From Ruminococcaceae bacterium BL-6 (GTDB lineage Bacteria; Bacillota; Clostridia; Oscillospirales; Acutalibacteraceae): 64,000 nt of DNA. Positions 34,512 to 42,989 of this stretch are shown here, piece after piece (position 1 is the stretch's first letter; each line of letters opens with the position of its first letter). The DNA lies in contig LR778135.1 of the NCBI GenBank assembly GCA_902810075.1, positions 1,922,001 through 1,986,000 of the forward strand. Reading direction: 5' to 3'. Made by a program: the position numbers and the translations under genes. Below the pieces are notes generated by a model. It was not told the origin of the DNA. It searched no databases and was given only the letters and a program-made list of their open reading frames with translations.

Positions 34512-35529
34512 GGACGCCACCTCCTTTGTATCTCAGATCCACCTTGGGGGCAAACGGATGCTCCAGCCAGCAGCGGGTATTGTGCTGCTCGGAAATATCG
34601 GTTTTCTCCGGCTCCTGCTCGTTGCAGATTTCCATGGCGTACTCGCACCGGGCGGCAAAAGGACAGCCCTTCGGCGGGGAAAACAGATCGGGGGGCGAAC
34701 CCTCGATGGGGGTGAGCTTTTCGCTCTTTTCCATGTCCAGCCGGGCAATGGAGTGCATGAGGCCCGAGGTGTAAGGGTGACGGGTCCGGTAGAAAATATC
34801 CTCGGCAGTCCCGCACTCCATGATCTTCCCTCCGTACATCACCAGCACCCGGTCGCACAATTTCGCGATGACCCCGAGGTCGTGGGTGATGAGGATGATG
34901 GAGGTGTTGGTGGCCCGGCTCATATCCTTCAGCAGGCGCAGGATTTGCGCCTCGATGGTCACATCCAGCGAAGTGGTCGGCTCGTCGGCAATGACCAGAT
35001 CCGGTTTGGCGATGATGGCGATCGCAATCATGACGCGCTGCTTCATGCCGCCGGAAAGCTCATGGGGATACTGGTGCAGACGCCGTTCCGGATCGGTGAT
35101 GCCCAGCTGCTGGAAAACCTCCAGAGCCCTTGCTTTCACCTTGGCCGACGTCATGGACCTGTCCCCCACAAAAATCTCTTCCACCTGTTTGCCGATCCGC
35201 ATGGTGGGATTCAGAGAGGTCATCGGGTCCTGAAAGATAAAGCCGATCTGCTTGCCCCGGATCTGACGCATCTCGTGTTCTGTCTTCCGAATGATTTCCT
35301 GCCCGTTATAAAGGATGGAACCATGCTGGAAGAACCCCGGGGGTTCGGGATTCAGCTTGAGGATGCTCTGTGCGGTGACGCTTTTGCCGCATCCGGACTC
35401 CCCCACAATGCCGAGGATTTCCCCGCGGCGGACGTTGAAGCTCACGTCCCGCACCGCCTGCACCACGCCTCCATAAGTGTGAAAAGAATAACTGAGGTCT
35501 TTGACTTCCAAAATGTTATCGTTATCCAT
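34498..35529 (-). CDS. oppD: Oligopeptide ABC transporter ATP-binding protein OppD
   Basis: The 343-residue ATPase has Walker A GESGCGKSV, the signature LSGGMKQRVMIAIAI, Walker B LVIADEPTTSLDV and the H-loop LITHDLGVIA. The C-terminal oligopeptide motif SPPDLFSPPKGCPFAARCEY completes it. The start is ATG 35529 after GAGGGGAT; an in-frame ATG at 35547 would overlap oppC by 4 bp. It forms the heterodimeric ATPase with OppF. Confidence 0.95.
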   Translation of the reverse strand: MDNDNILEVKDLSYSFHTYGGVVQAVRDVSFNVRRGEILGIVGESGCGKSVTAQSILKLNPEPPGFFQHGSILYNGQEIIRKTEHEMRQIRGKQIGFIFQDPMTSLNPTMRIGKQVEEIFVGDRSMTSAKVKARALEVFQQLGITDPERRLHQYPHELSGGMKQRVMIAIAIIAKPDLVIADEPTTSLDVTIEAQILRLLKDMSRATNTSIILITHDLGVIAKLCDRVLVMYGGKIMECGTAEDIFYRTRHPYTSGLMHSIARLDMEKSEKLTPIEGSPPDLFSPPKGCPFAARCEYAMEICNEQEPEKTDISEQHNTRCWLEHPFAPKVDLRYKGGGVHAAV

Positions 35530-35543
35530 AAGACATCCCCTCA

Positions 35544-36497
35544 TCATATGCCGCGAAGCCTGGGATCAAAAGCATCCCGCAGGCCGTCGCCCAGAAGATT
35601 CATCGCCAGCATCGTAGTGCAGACAAAGAAGGCCGGGAAAAAGAGCTGTTCCGGGGCCACCCGCAGAGCGGCGATGCCGTCTTTTGCCAAAATGCCCCAG
35701 CTGCTGGCCGGAGGCGCAATTCCCAACCCGATGAAACTGAGGAATGCCTCGGAAAAGATAGCGCCCGGAATCGCCAAGGTGAGGTTGGTGATCAGGAGCC
35801 CAAGCATATTGGGCAGGATATGCCGGAAAATGATGGTCTTGTTGGGTACTCCAAGCACCTTTGCCGCCGCCACAAAATCCTGATTCTTCAATTGCAGCAT
35901 CTGGCCGCGGGCAAACCGGCAGGCGCCGATCCAGCCCACGATGACCATTGCGATGATCAGGCACTGGACTCCCCTGCCCAGGACGATCATGATCAGCATG
36001 GTGACGATCAGGCTCGGGATGCCGTAAAGGACATCCACCACACGCATCATCAAAGTGTCCATCGCCCCGCCATAGTAGCCGATGATGCAGCCGATGACAG
36101 TCCCCACGAAGGCGTTGATCAAGGCCGCCACAAAGCCGATGGTGAGGGACACCCGGGCCCCTTCCCACACGCGGACGAACATATCCCGGCCCAGGGCGTC
36201 CGCACCGAACCAATGAGCGGCGGAGGGACTCTGGTTCATGGCGGACACATCCTGTTGAGCCATGTCATAAGGGCTGAAGATAGGAACAAAAATCGCCAGC
36301 AGGATGTAAAGAACGATGACGATCAGGCAAGTGGAGGCCACTTTGTTTTCCCTGATCCTGCGCCAGGCATCCTGCCAGTAGGAGAGGCTGGGCCGGCTCA
36401 GGGCATCCATCTTATGGATGTTCTTGCCTACCACCCGGAACTTCTCCTTTGGGATCGAACTGTCTTTTCTATTTGCCGTCTGTACTGCTTCCGCCAT
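35544..36497 (-). CDS. oppC: Oligopeptide ABC transporter permease OppC
   Basis: The 317-residue membrane protein has an N-terminal helix (STCLIVIVLYILLAIFVPIF) and an OppC-type periplasmic segment with HWFGADALGRDMFVRVWEGA, a hallmark of OppC/DppC. The EAA coupling loop reads AAAKVLGVPNKTIIFRHILP, and about five membrane spans follow. It starts 1 bp after the oppB stop, so translation is coupled. Confidence 0.95.
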   Translation of the reverse strand: MAEAVQTANRKDSSIPKEKFRVVGKNIHKMDALSRPSLSYWQDAWRRIRENKVASTCLIVIVLYILLAIFVPIFSPYDMAQQDVSAMNQSPSAAHWFGADALGRDMFVRVWEGARVSLTIGFVAALINAFVGTVIGCIIGYYGGAMDTLMMRVVDVLYGIPSLIVTMLIMIVLGRGVQCLIIAMVIVGWIGACRFARGQMLQLKNQDFVAAAKVLGVPNKTIIFRHILPNMLGLLITNLTLAIPGAIFSEAFLSFIGLGIAPPASSWGILAKDGIAALRVAPEQLFFPAFFVCTTMLAMNLLGDGLRDAFDPRLRGI

Positions 36498-36498
36498 A

Positions 36499-37428
36499 TC
36501 AGGCCGCCTCCTTTCTTCCTACACGGATTCTGGGATCGGCGACACCGTAAAGGATATCCACGACCAGATTTGCCAGAATCAGAAAAGCGCCGTAAAAAAC
36601 AGTCATGCCGAGAATCATTGTATAGTCGTTGGCGTTGATGCTTTCCACATAATATTTGCCCATGCCGGGAATGGCAAAGATGGACTCAATCACGAAGGTT
36701 CCGGTCAGGATGGCCGCGACGCTGGGGCCCATGATGGTGATGATGGGGATAATGGCGTTGCGGATCTCATGCTTCGCCGTAATTCGGAATTGTGAAACCC
36801 CTTTGGCCTTGGCGGTTTTTATGTAGTCCTGGCCGACGACCTCCAGCATGCTCGACCTCATGACCCTGGAAATCGAGGCCATCAGCCCAAGGCCCAGGGC
36901 AATGGACGGCAGTATGGTATACTGAAAGCTGAGATACTGCGCCACGGGCAGCAGGCGCCACTTGATCCCGAAAAAGTACTGCAAAAGACCGCCCAGGATA
37001 AAGTCGGGAATGCTTGTGCCCACGATGGCAATGAAAATACAGACGAAATCCGGTGATTTCCCGCGGTGAAGCGCCGCCGTGATCCCCAGCGTCAGGCCGA
37101 AGAAGAGCGCTATGACCAGCGCCCTGATGCCCACATCCGCAGAGAAGGGGAAGGAGGCAGCCAGAATATCGTTGACCGAACGGTTGGTGTACCGCATCGA
37201 GTAACCGTAATTCCCCTTCAGCAGATTGCCAAGGTAAATGAAATACTGCTGAATGACAGGCTTATCCAGGCCGTAATAGGCCTCCATCCGAGCTTTGATC
37301 GTCGGAGTCATTTTCGGGTCCATAAACGGCCCGCCCGGCATCAGCCTCACAAGGAAGAAAACCACAGTAATCAGAACAAAAAGCGTAATGATAGAAATGA
37401 GTATTCTCTTCAAAATAAATTTTTTCAT
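36499..37428 (-). CDS. oppB: Oligopeptide ABC transporter permease OppB
   Basis: The 309-residue membrane protein opens MKKFILKRILISIITLFVLI, the usual OppB/DppB N-terminus. PGGPFMDPKMTPTIKARMEA follows, then the EAA loop TAKAKGVSQFRITAKHEIRN and about six spans. The start is ATG 37428 after AGGGG. It is the first of the four transporter-core genes after the four binding-protein genes. Confidence 0.95.
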   Translation of the reverse strand: MKKFILKRILISIITLFVLITVVFFLVRLMPGGPFMDPKMTPTIKARMEAYYGLDKPVIQQYFIYLGNLLKGNYGYSMRYTNRSVNDILAASFPFSADVGIRALVIALFFGLTLGITAALHRGKSPDFVCIFIAIVGTSIPDFILGGLLQYFFGIKWRLLPVAQYLSFQYTILPSIALGLGLMASISRVMRSSMLEVVGQDYIKTAKAKGVSQFRITAKHEIRNAIIPIITIMGPSVAAILTGTFVIESIFAIPGMGKYYVESINANDYTMILGMTVFYGAFLILANLVVDILYGVADPRIRVGRKEAA

Positions 37429-37489
37429 AATAAATCCCCTTTTGGGCATTGCCGCTCCGCGGCGGCCGCCGCGGAATCAATCCCGTGAA

Positions 37490-37535
37490 AAATGGATCGG
37501 CGGCCGGGTGTAGGCACCGCCGATTTTTCTTGAAA
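37490..37535 (-). repeat. Stem-loop between binding protein 1 and oppB
   Basis: AATCGGCGG...CCGCCGAT-type pairing in the gap after the binding-protein stop. Similar GGCGG/CCGCC hairpins follow each of the four binding-protein genes (about 39281-39320, 41104-41140 and 42945-42980). They probably stabilise the upstream message. Confidence 0.55.
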
Positions 37536-37539
37536 ATTT

Positions 37540-39192
37540 TCAGGAAACGATGTCGGTGTAGATGAAGTTATAGTTGGTGCCGATGTAATAAGGCTTGAAA
37601 TCTTTGACGCGTTTCTCATCCCACAGCCCCATATTGCGCCCGGCGGTCAGGGGGATGATCGGCAGGTCGTCGCACACAACCTTTTCGGCGGCGAACAGAT
37701 GATCCATGCGCTCCTTGACATCCTTCGACACCTTCGCCGCGGCCATTTCCTTGTCGTAATCGGCGTTGCTGTATTGCGAATAATTGTAGCCGGCACCCGT
37801 CTGGAAAAGCTCCAGATAGGATACGGGGTCATCATAGTCCGGCGTCCAGCCGGTATACATCATTTCAAACTTCTCGGCAGCCTGATTGTCGTAAAGGACG
37901 GCATAGGGCACGGGATCCAGCGTGACATTGACGCCCAGATTCTTCTTCCACTCTGCCTGAAGGACCTCTACGATTTTGCGGGTGCCTTCCCCTTCGGCGT
38001 AGCTCAGCTTGAAGGAAATTTTGGATGGATCAGAAACGCCCAGCGTGCTCATGGCTTTCTGCAGGTACTCCTTGGCCTTGGCGGTGTCGCCGGTCTCGGG
38101 ATAGGGGTCAAAGGGGTAATCCTTGCCAAAGGTGCTGGTGGGGCCGGGCAGCACGGGCAGAACCAGGCGGCTGACCGGCTCGGGGATATTTGCCCTTGCC
38201 ATGGCCACGTAATCCTTACGGCTGATACCGTAGCTCAGCGCCTTGCGGAAATCCTTGTTCTGCAGCGCGGTGTTGCTGCTCTTCAGATTCATCTGCAGAT
38301 AGTCGATGGAGCCGTTATAATACAGCTGGGCCTTATCCCGGTACTGATCGGCGGCGGCGACTGGAACATCCACGTAGTCCAGCTTTCCGGTCTCGTACAT
38401 GCCGATCGGGGTGTTGGGATCGGTGAGAACGGAAATCTCCACCTTATCCAGCTTCACCTTGTCCTTGTTCCAGTAATTTTCGTTTTTGGTAAGCACAAGC
38501 TTGTTGTCCTGTGCCCACTCGGTCAGCTTATAAGGCCCGTTGTAAACGTTTTTGTCCGGAGTGGCGGCGAAGTCCTTGCCGTACTTCTCCACCAAGTCCT
38601 TTCTGCAGGGCACGAAGGCGGAGCCGGAGAGCATGGTCGGGAAATAGGGCGCGGGGGTCGCCAGAACGACCACCACCGTCTTGTCGTCGGGGGCGGTGAC
38701 GCCCAGATCCTTGACGGGCACCTTCCCGGCGGCCACTTCTTTTCCGTTCTTCACCACTTCGCCCAGATACGCACCGGGGGCTGCTGTGGCGGGATCCACC
38801 AGGCGCTGGAAGCCATACACGCAGTCTTCGGCGGTGACGGCCTTGCCGTCGCTCCACTTGGCGTCGCTCCTCAGATGGAACGTATAGGTAAGGCCGTCGT
38901 CGGAGACGTCGTAGCTTTCGGCCACGCCGGGCTCCACCTTGCCGTTGTTGTTGCGCATCAGGCCGTCGAACAAATGATAGCACATGGTGGCAGTGTACAT
39001 GGCATTGGCTTTTTTAGGATCCAGTGTGGGCGGGTTACCGTTGAGGGAGAACCGAAGGACTTTTTCGCCCCCGGCGGCGGCTCCGCTCTGGGCGGGGGTC
39101 TGCGTTCCGCCGCCGGGGGTGGAACATCCGGCCATCGCGCCGAAAGTTAGCGCAAGCGCAAGCGCCACACATAGAATTTTTCTTCTTTTCAT
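37540..39192 (-). CDS. oppA: Oligopeptide-binding lipoprotein 1 (OppA-like, SBP family 5)
   Basis: The 550-residue lipoprotein has a signal peptide (KRRKILCVALALALTFGAMA) ending in the lipobox AGCS. Family-5 binding-protein motifs follow: RFSLNGNPPTLDPKKANAMY, GVAESYDVSDDGLTYTFHLR, SDAKWSDGKAVTAEDCVYGF. Anchored on the outer face of the membrane, it hands peptides to OppBC. It is fourth in a row of four paralogues and closest to oppB. Bases 38012-38544 are identical to 43462-43994 in paralogue 4, a gene-conversion signature. Confidence 0.95.
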   Translation of the reverse strand: MKRRKILCVALALALTFGAMAGCSTPGGGTQTPAQSGAAAGGEKVLRFSLNGNPPTLDPKKANAMYTATMCYHLFDGLMRNNNGKVEPGVAESYDVSDDGLTYTFHLRSDAKWSDGKAVTAEDCVYGFQRLVDPATAAPGAYLGEVVKNGKEVAAGKVPVKDLGVTAPDDKTVVVVLATPAPYFPTMLSGSAFVPCRKDLVEKYGKDFAATPDKNVYNGPYKLTEWAQDNKLVLTKNENYWNKDKVKLDKVEISVLTDPNTPIGMYETGKLDYVDVPVAAADQYRDKAQLYYNGSIDYLQMNLKSSNTALQNKDFRKALSYGISRKDYVAMARANIPEPVSRLVLPVLPGPTSTFGKDYPFDPYPETGDTAKAKEYLQKAMSTLGVSDPSKISFKLSYAEGEGTRKIVEVLQAEWKKNLGVNVTLDPVPYAVLYDNQAAEKFEMMYTGWTPDYDDPVSYLELFQTGAGYNYSQYSNADYDKEMAAAKVSKDVKERMDHLFAAEKVVCDDLPIIPLTAGRNMGLWDEKRVKDFKPYYIGTNYNFIYTDIVS

Positions 39193-39331
39193 TTTTGTTC
39201 CTCCTAAAATTTATTGACCATGGTCAGATTCCGTCAGGCATTCGCCCGGCCGCTTCGCGGTGACCGCGGAATCCACCATAAACACAAACCGACGGCGGAT
39301 CAGGCACCGCCGGTTCCTTAAAACCAATTTT

Positions 39332-40984
39332 TCAGGAAACGATGTCGGTGTAGATGAAGTTATAGGAGCAATTGATGCCTCCCGGTATGAAATTTTTGAT
39401 CTTCTTATCGTCGTACAGCGCCATTCTGCGGCTCGCATCCAAGACAATGACCGGCAGGTCGTCGCACATGATCTTTTCGGCGGCGAACAGATGATCCATG
39501 CGCTCCTTGACACTCTTGGAAACTTTGGAAGCTTCTATTTCCTTATCGTACCCGGCGTTGCTGTAATGCGAGTAGTTGTAGCCGGCGCCCGTCGGGAAAA
39601 GTTCCAGATAAGCCAGGGGGTCATCGTAATCGGGAACCCAGCCGGTATGCATCATCTCGTATTTCCCGGCGGCCTGATTGTCGTAAAAGACAGCGTAAGG
39701 CACGGGATCCACCGTGATGTTGATGCCCAGGTTCTTTTTCCATTGCGCCTGAAGGAACTCCACGATTTTGCGGTTGCTCTCGGCTTCGGCGTAGCTCAGC
39801 TTGAAGGAGATTTTGGATGGATCCGAAACTCCCAGCGCGCTCATGGCCTTCTTCAGGTACTCCTTGGCTTTGGCATTGTCGCCTTCCAGAGGGTAAGGCT
39901 CATAGGGGTAATCCTTGCCGAAGGTGCTGGTGGGGCCGGGCAGCGCGGGCAGAACCAGGCGGCCGGTCGTTTGCGGCAGGTTCTCCCTTGTGGCCCCGTA
40001 ATCCTTACGGCTGAGGCCGTAGCTCAGCGCTTTGCGGAAATCCTTGTTCTTCAGCGCGGCATTCTCGCCATTCAGATTGATCTGCAGGTAACTCACGCCG
40101 CCGTCGTAATAGGGCTTTCCCTGATCCTTGTATTGGCTGATTGCGGTAGTGGGGACATCCACATAATCCAGCTTGCCGGTCTCGTACATGCCGAGCGGCG
40201 TGTTGGGGTCGGTGAGGACGGAAATCTCCACCTTATCCAGCTTCACCTTGTCTTTGTTCCAGAAGTTTTCATTTTTGGTAAGGACCAGCTTGTTGTCCTG
40301 CTCCCACTCTGTCAGCTGAAAGGGGCCGTTGTAAACGTTTTTGTCCGGGGTTGCTGCGAAATCCTTGCCGTACTTCTCCACCAGGTCCTTCCTGCAGGGC
40401 ACGAAGGCGGGGCCGGAGAGCATGGTGAGAAAATAGGGCGCGGGGGTGGACAGAACGCATACCACAGTCTTGTCGTCGGGAGCGGTGACGCCCAGGTCCT
40501 TGACAGGTACCTTCCCCGCGGCCACTTCCTTGCCGTTTTTCAGGATTTCACCCAGATAGGCCATAGGGTCCGCAGTAGCGGGATCCACCATCCGCTGCAG
40601 GCCGTAGACGCAGTCTTCGGCGGTAACGGACTTGCCGTCACTCCACTTGGCATCGCTCCTGAGGTGGAAGGTATAGGTGAGGCCGTCGTCGGAAACGTCG
40701 TAGCTCTCCGCCACGCCGGGCTCCACCTTGCCGTTGTTGTCGCGCATCAGGCCGTCGAACAGATGGTAGGTCATAGTGGCGGTGTACATGGAGTTGGCCT
40801 TTTTCGGATCCATGGTGGGCGGGTTGCCGTTGAGGGAAAACCGAAGGACCTTTTCACCCCCGGCAGCCCCGCTCTGCGCGGAAGACTGCGTCCCGCCTCC
40901 GCCGCCGGGGGTGGAGCATCCGGCCAGCGAACCGAAAACCATTGTCAGCGCAAGCGCCATACACAGGATTTTCCTTCTTTTCAT
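39332..40984 (-). CDS. oppA: Oligopeptide-binding lipoprotein 2 (OppA-like, SBP family 5)
   Basis: The 550-residue paralogue has signal peptide and lipobox (FGSLAGCSTPGGGGG) and the same family-5 motifs. It is the most divergent copy in the ligand region: KPYYDGGVSYLQINLNGENA replaces QLYYNGSIDYLQMNLKSSNT, GATRENLPQTTGRLVLPALP replaces VAMARANIPEP-type sequence, and the C-terminus reads DASRRMALYDDKKIKNFIPG. It probably prefers different peptides. It is third in the series, 139 bp before copy 1. Confidence 0.95.
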   Translation of the reverse strand: MKRRKILCMALALTMVFGSLAGCSTPGGGGGTQSSAQSGAAGGEKVLRFSLNGNPPTMDPKKANSMYTATMTYHLFDGLMRDNNGKVEPGVAESYDVSDDGLTYTFHLRSDAKWSDGKSVTAEDCVYGLQRMVDPATADPMAYLGEILKNGKEVAAGKVPVKDLGVTAPDDKTVVCVLSTPAPYFLTMLSGPAFVPCRKDLVEKYGKDFAATPDKNVYNGPFQLTEWEQDNKLVLTKNENFWNKDKVKLDKVEISVLTDPNTPLGMYETGKLDYVDVPTTAISQYKDQGKPYYDGGVSYLQINLNGENAALKNKDFRKALSYGLSRKDYGATRENLPQTTGRLVLPALPGPTSTFGKDYPYEPYPLEGDNAKAKEYLKKAMSALGVSDPSKISFKLSYAEAESNRKIVEFLQAQWKKNLGINITVDPVPYAVFYDNQAAGKYEMMHTGWVPDYDDPLAYLELFPTGAGYNYSHYSNAGYDKEIEASKVSKSVKERMDHLFAAEKIMCDDLPVIVLDASRRMALYDDKKIKNFIPGGINCSYNFIYTDIVS

Positions 40985-41170
40985 TGCTATGCCTCCTAAA
41001 ATTTATGATTAGCCATGGTCAGATTCCGGCAGGCTTTTGCCCGATACGGAAACAAGGCACTGCCGCTCCGCGGCAACAACAGCGAAATCAGTCCCATAAA
41101 AAGCGAACTGTCGGCGGGGCCGGGTACGCCGGTTCCCCAAGACAAATTTTCAGGAAACGATTTCGTATTT

Positions 41171-42823
41171 TCAGGAAACGATATCGGTATAGATGAAGTT
41201 ATAAATGGTACCTACGTGATAGAGGTTGAAATTTTTGATGCGTTTCTCATCCCACAGCGCCATACCGCGCCCGGCTGTCAAGGAGATGATCGGCAGGTCG
41301 TCGCACACGATCTTCTCGGCGGCGGCCAGATGATCCATGCGCTCCTTGGTATTCTTCGCCGTCTCGGCCGCTTTCATTTCCTTGTCGTAATCGCTGTTGC
41401 TGTAATGCGAGTAGTTATAGCCGCCGTCCGTCTGGAAAAGCTCCAGATAGGAAACGGGGTCGTCGTAGTCCGGTGTCCAGCCGGTATACATCATCTCGTA
41501 TTTCCCGCCGAACATGTCGTCGGAAAGGACAGCATAAGGAACGGGCACAAGTGTAACGTTGACTCCCAGATTCTGTTTCCACTGGGCCTGAAGAACCTCC
41601 ACGATTTTGCGGACGCTCTCGGCTTCGGCATAGCTCAGCTTGAAGGAGATTTTGGATGGATCCGAAACGCCCAGCGCGCTCATGGCCTTCTTCAGGTACT
41701 CCTTGGCCTTGGCGGTGTCGCCGGTCTCGGGATAGGGGTCAAAGGGATAATCCTTGCCGAAGGTGCTGGTGGGGCCGGGCAGCGCGGGCAGAACCAGGCG
41801 GCTGGTGGGCTCGGGTATGCTCGCCCTTGCCATCGCCACGTAATCCTTACGGCTGATGCCATAGCTCAGCGCCTTGCGGAAATCCTTGTTCTTCAGCGCG
41901 GCGTTCTCGCCCTTCAGATTGATCTGCAGATAGTCGACGGAGCCGTTATAGTACATTTTTCCCTGATCCCTGTACTGATCGGCAGCGGCGACGGGAACAT
42001 CCACATAGTCCAGCTTGCCGGTCTCGTACATGCCGATCGGGGTGTTGGGATCGGTGAGAACAGAAATTTCCACCCGGTCCAGCTTCACCTTATCTTTGTT
42101 CCAGAAGTTTTCGTTTTTGGTAAGCACCAGCTTGTCATCCTGTGCCCACTCGGCCAGCTGAAAGGGGCCGTTGTAAACGTTTTTCTCCGGAGTAGCGGCA
42201 AAATCCTTGCCGTATTTCTCCACCAGGTCCTTCCTGCAGGGCAGGAAGGACCCGCCGGAGAGCATGGTCGGAAAATAGGGCGCGGGCTTCGACAGAACGC
42301 ACACTACGGTCTTGTCGTCGGGGGCGGTGACGCCCAGATCCTTGACGGGCACCTTCCCCGCGGCCACTTCCTTGCCGTTTTTCAGGACCTCGCCCAAATA
42401 AGCCATGGGGGACGCGGTGGCGGGATCCACCAGCCGCTGGAAGCCGTAGACGCAGTCTTCGGCGGTGACCGTCTTGCCGTCGCTCCACTTGGAGTCGCTC
42501 CTCAGGTGGAAGGTGTAGGTAAGGCCGTCGTCGGAAACGTCATAGCTCTCCGCCACGCCGGGCTCCACCTTACCGTTGTCGTCGCGCATCAGGCCGTCGA
42601 ACAGGTGATACTGCACGTCGACGCTGAGCGCGCTGTTACTCTTCTGAGGATCCATGGTGGGCGGGTTGCCGGTGATGGAAAACCGGAAGATCTTTTCGCT
42701 CCCTGCAGCGGCCCCGCTCTGCGCGGAAGACTGCGTCCCTTCGCCGGGCGTGGAGCATCCGGCCAGCGAGCCGAAAGCCATCGTCAGCGCAAGCGCCGCA
42801 CACAGGATTTTTCTTCTTGTCAT
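41171..42823 (-). CDS. oppA: Oligopeptide-binding lipoprotein 3 (OppA-like, SBP family 5)
   Basis: The 550-residue paralogue has signal peptide and lipobox SLAGCSTPG. It differs from the others near the start of the mature domain (MDPQKSNSALSVDVQYHLFD) and in SDDMFGGKYEMMYTGWTPDY. The 3' end carries a short near-duplication: the words ATTTTCAGGAAACGAT occur twice, around 41152-41166 and 41171-41185, placing a second copy of the last codons just after the stop. It is second in the series. Confidence 0.95.
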   Translation of the reverse strand: MTRRKILCAALALTMAFGSLAGCSTPGEGTQSSAQSGAAAGSEKIFRFSITGNPPTMDPQKSNSALSVDVQYHLFDGLMRDDNGKVEPGVAESYDVSDDGLTYTFHLRSDSKWSDGKTVTAEDCVYGFQRLVDPATASPMAYLGEVLKNGKEVAAGKVPVKDLGVTAPDDKTVVCVLSKPAPYFPTMLSGGSFLPCRKDLVEKYGKDFAATPEKNVYNGPFQLAEWAQDDKLVLTKNENFWNKDKVKLDRVEISVLTDPNTPIGMYETGKLDYVDVPVAAADQYRDQGKMYYNGSVDYLQINLKGENAALKNKDFRKALSYGISRKDYVAMARASIPEPTSRLVLPALPGPTSTFGKDYPFDPYPETGDTAKAKEYLKKAMSALGVSDPSKISFKLSYAEAESVRKIVEVLQAQWKQNLGVNVTLVPVPYAVLSDDMFGGKYEMMYTGWTPDYDDPVSYLELFQTDGGYNYSHYSNSDYDKEMKAAETAKNTKERMDHLAAAEKIVCDDLPIISLTAGRGMALWDEKRIKNFNLYHVGTIYNFIYTDIVS

Positions 42824-42989
42824 TGTCTATTCCTCCTAAGAAATTGATAAACCATGATCAGATTCCGGAAAACATTCACCGACACGAAAATACAGGCGCT
42901 TCCGCTCCACGGTGGTATCTGCAGAATCGACCCCATAAAAAACGAACCGGCGGCGGGGTCAGACACCGCCGGTTCCCCAAGACAAATTT

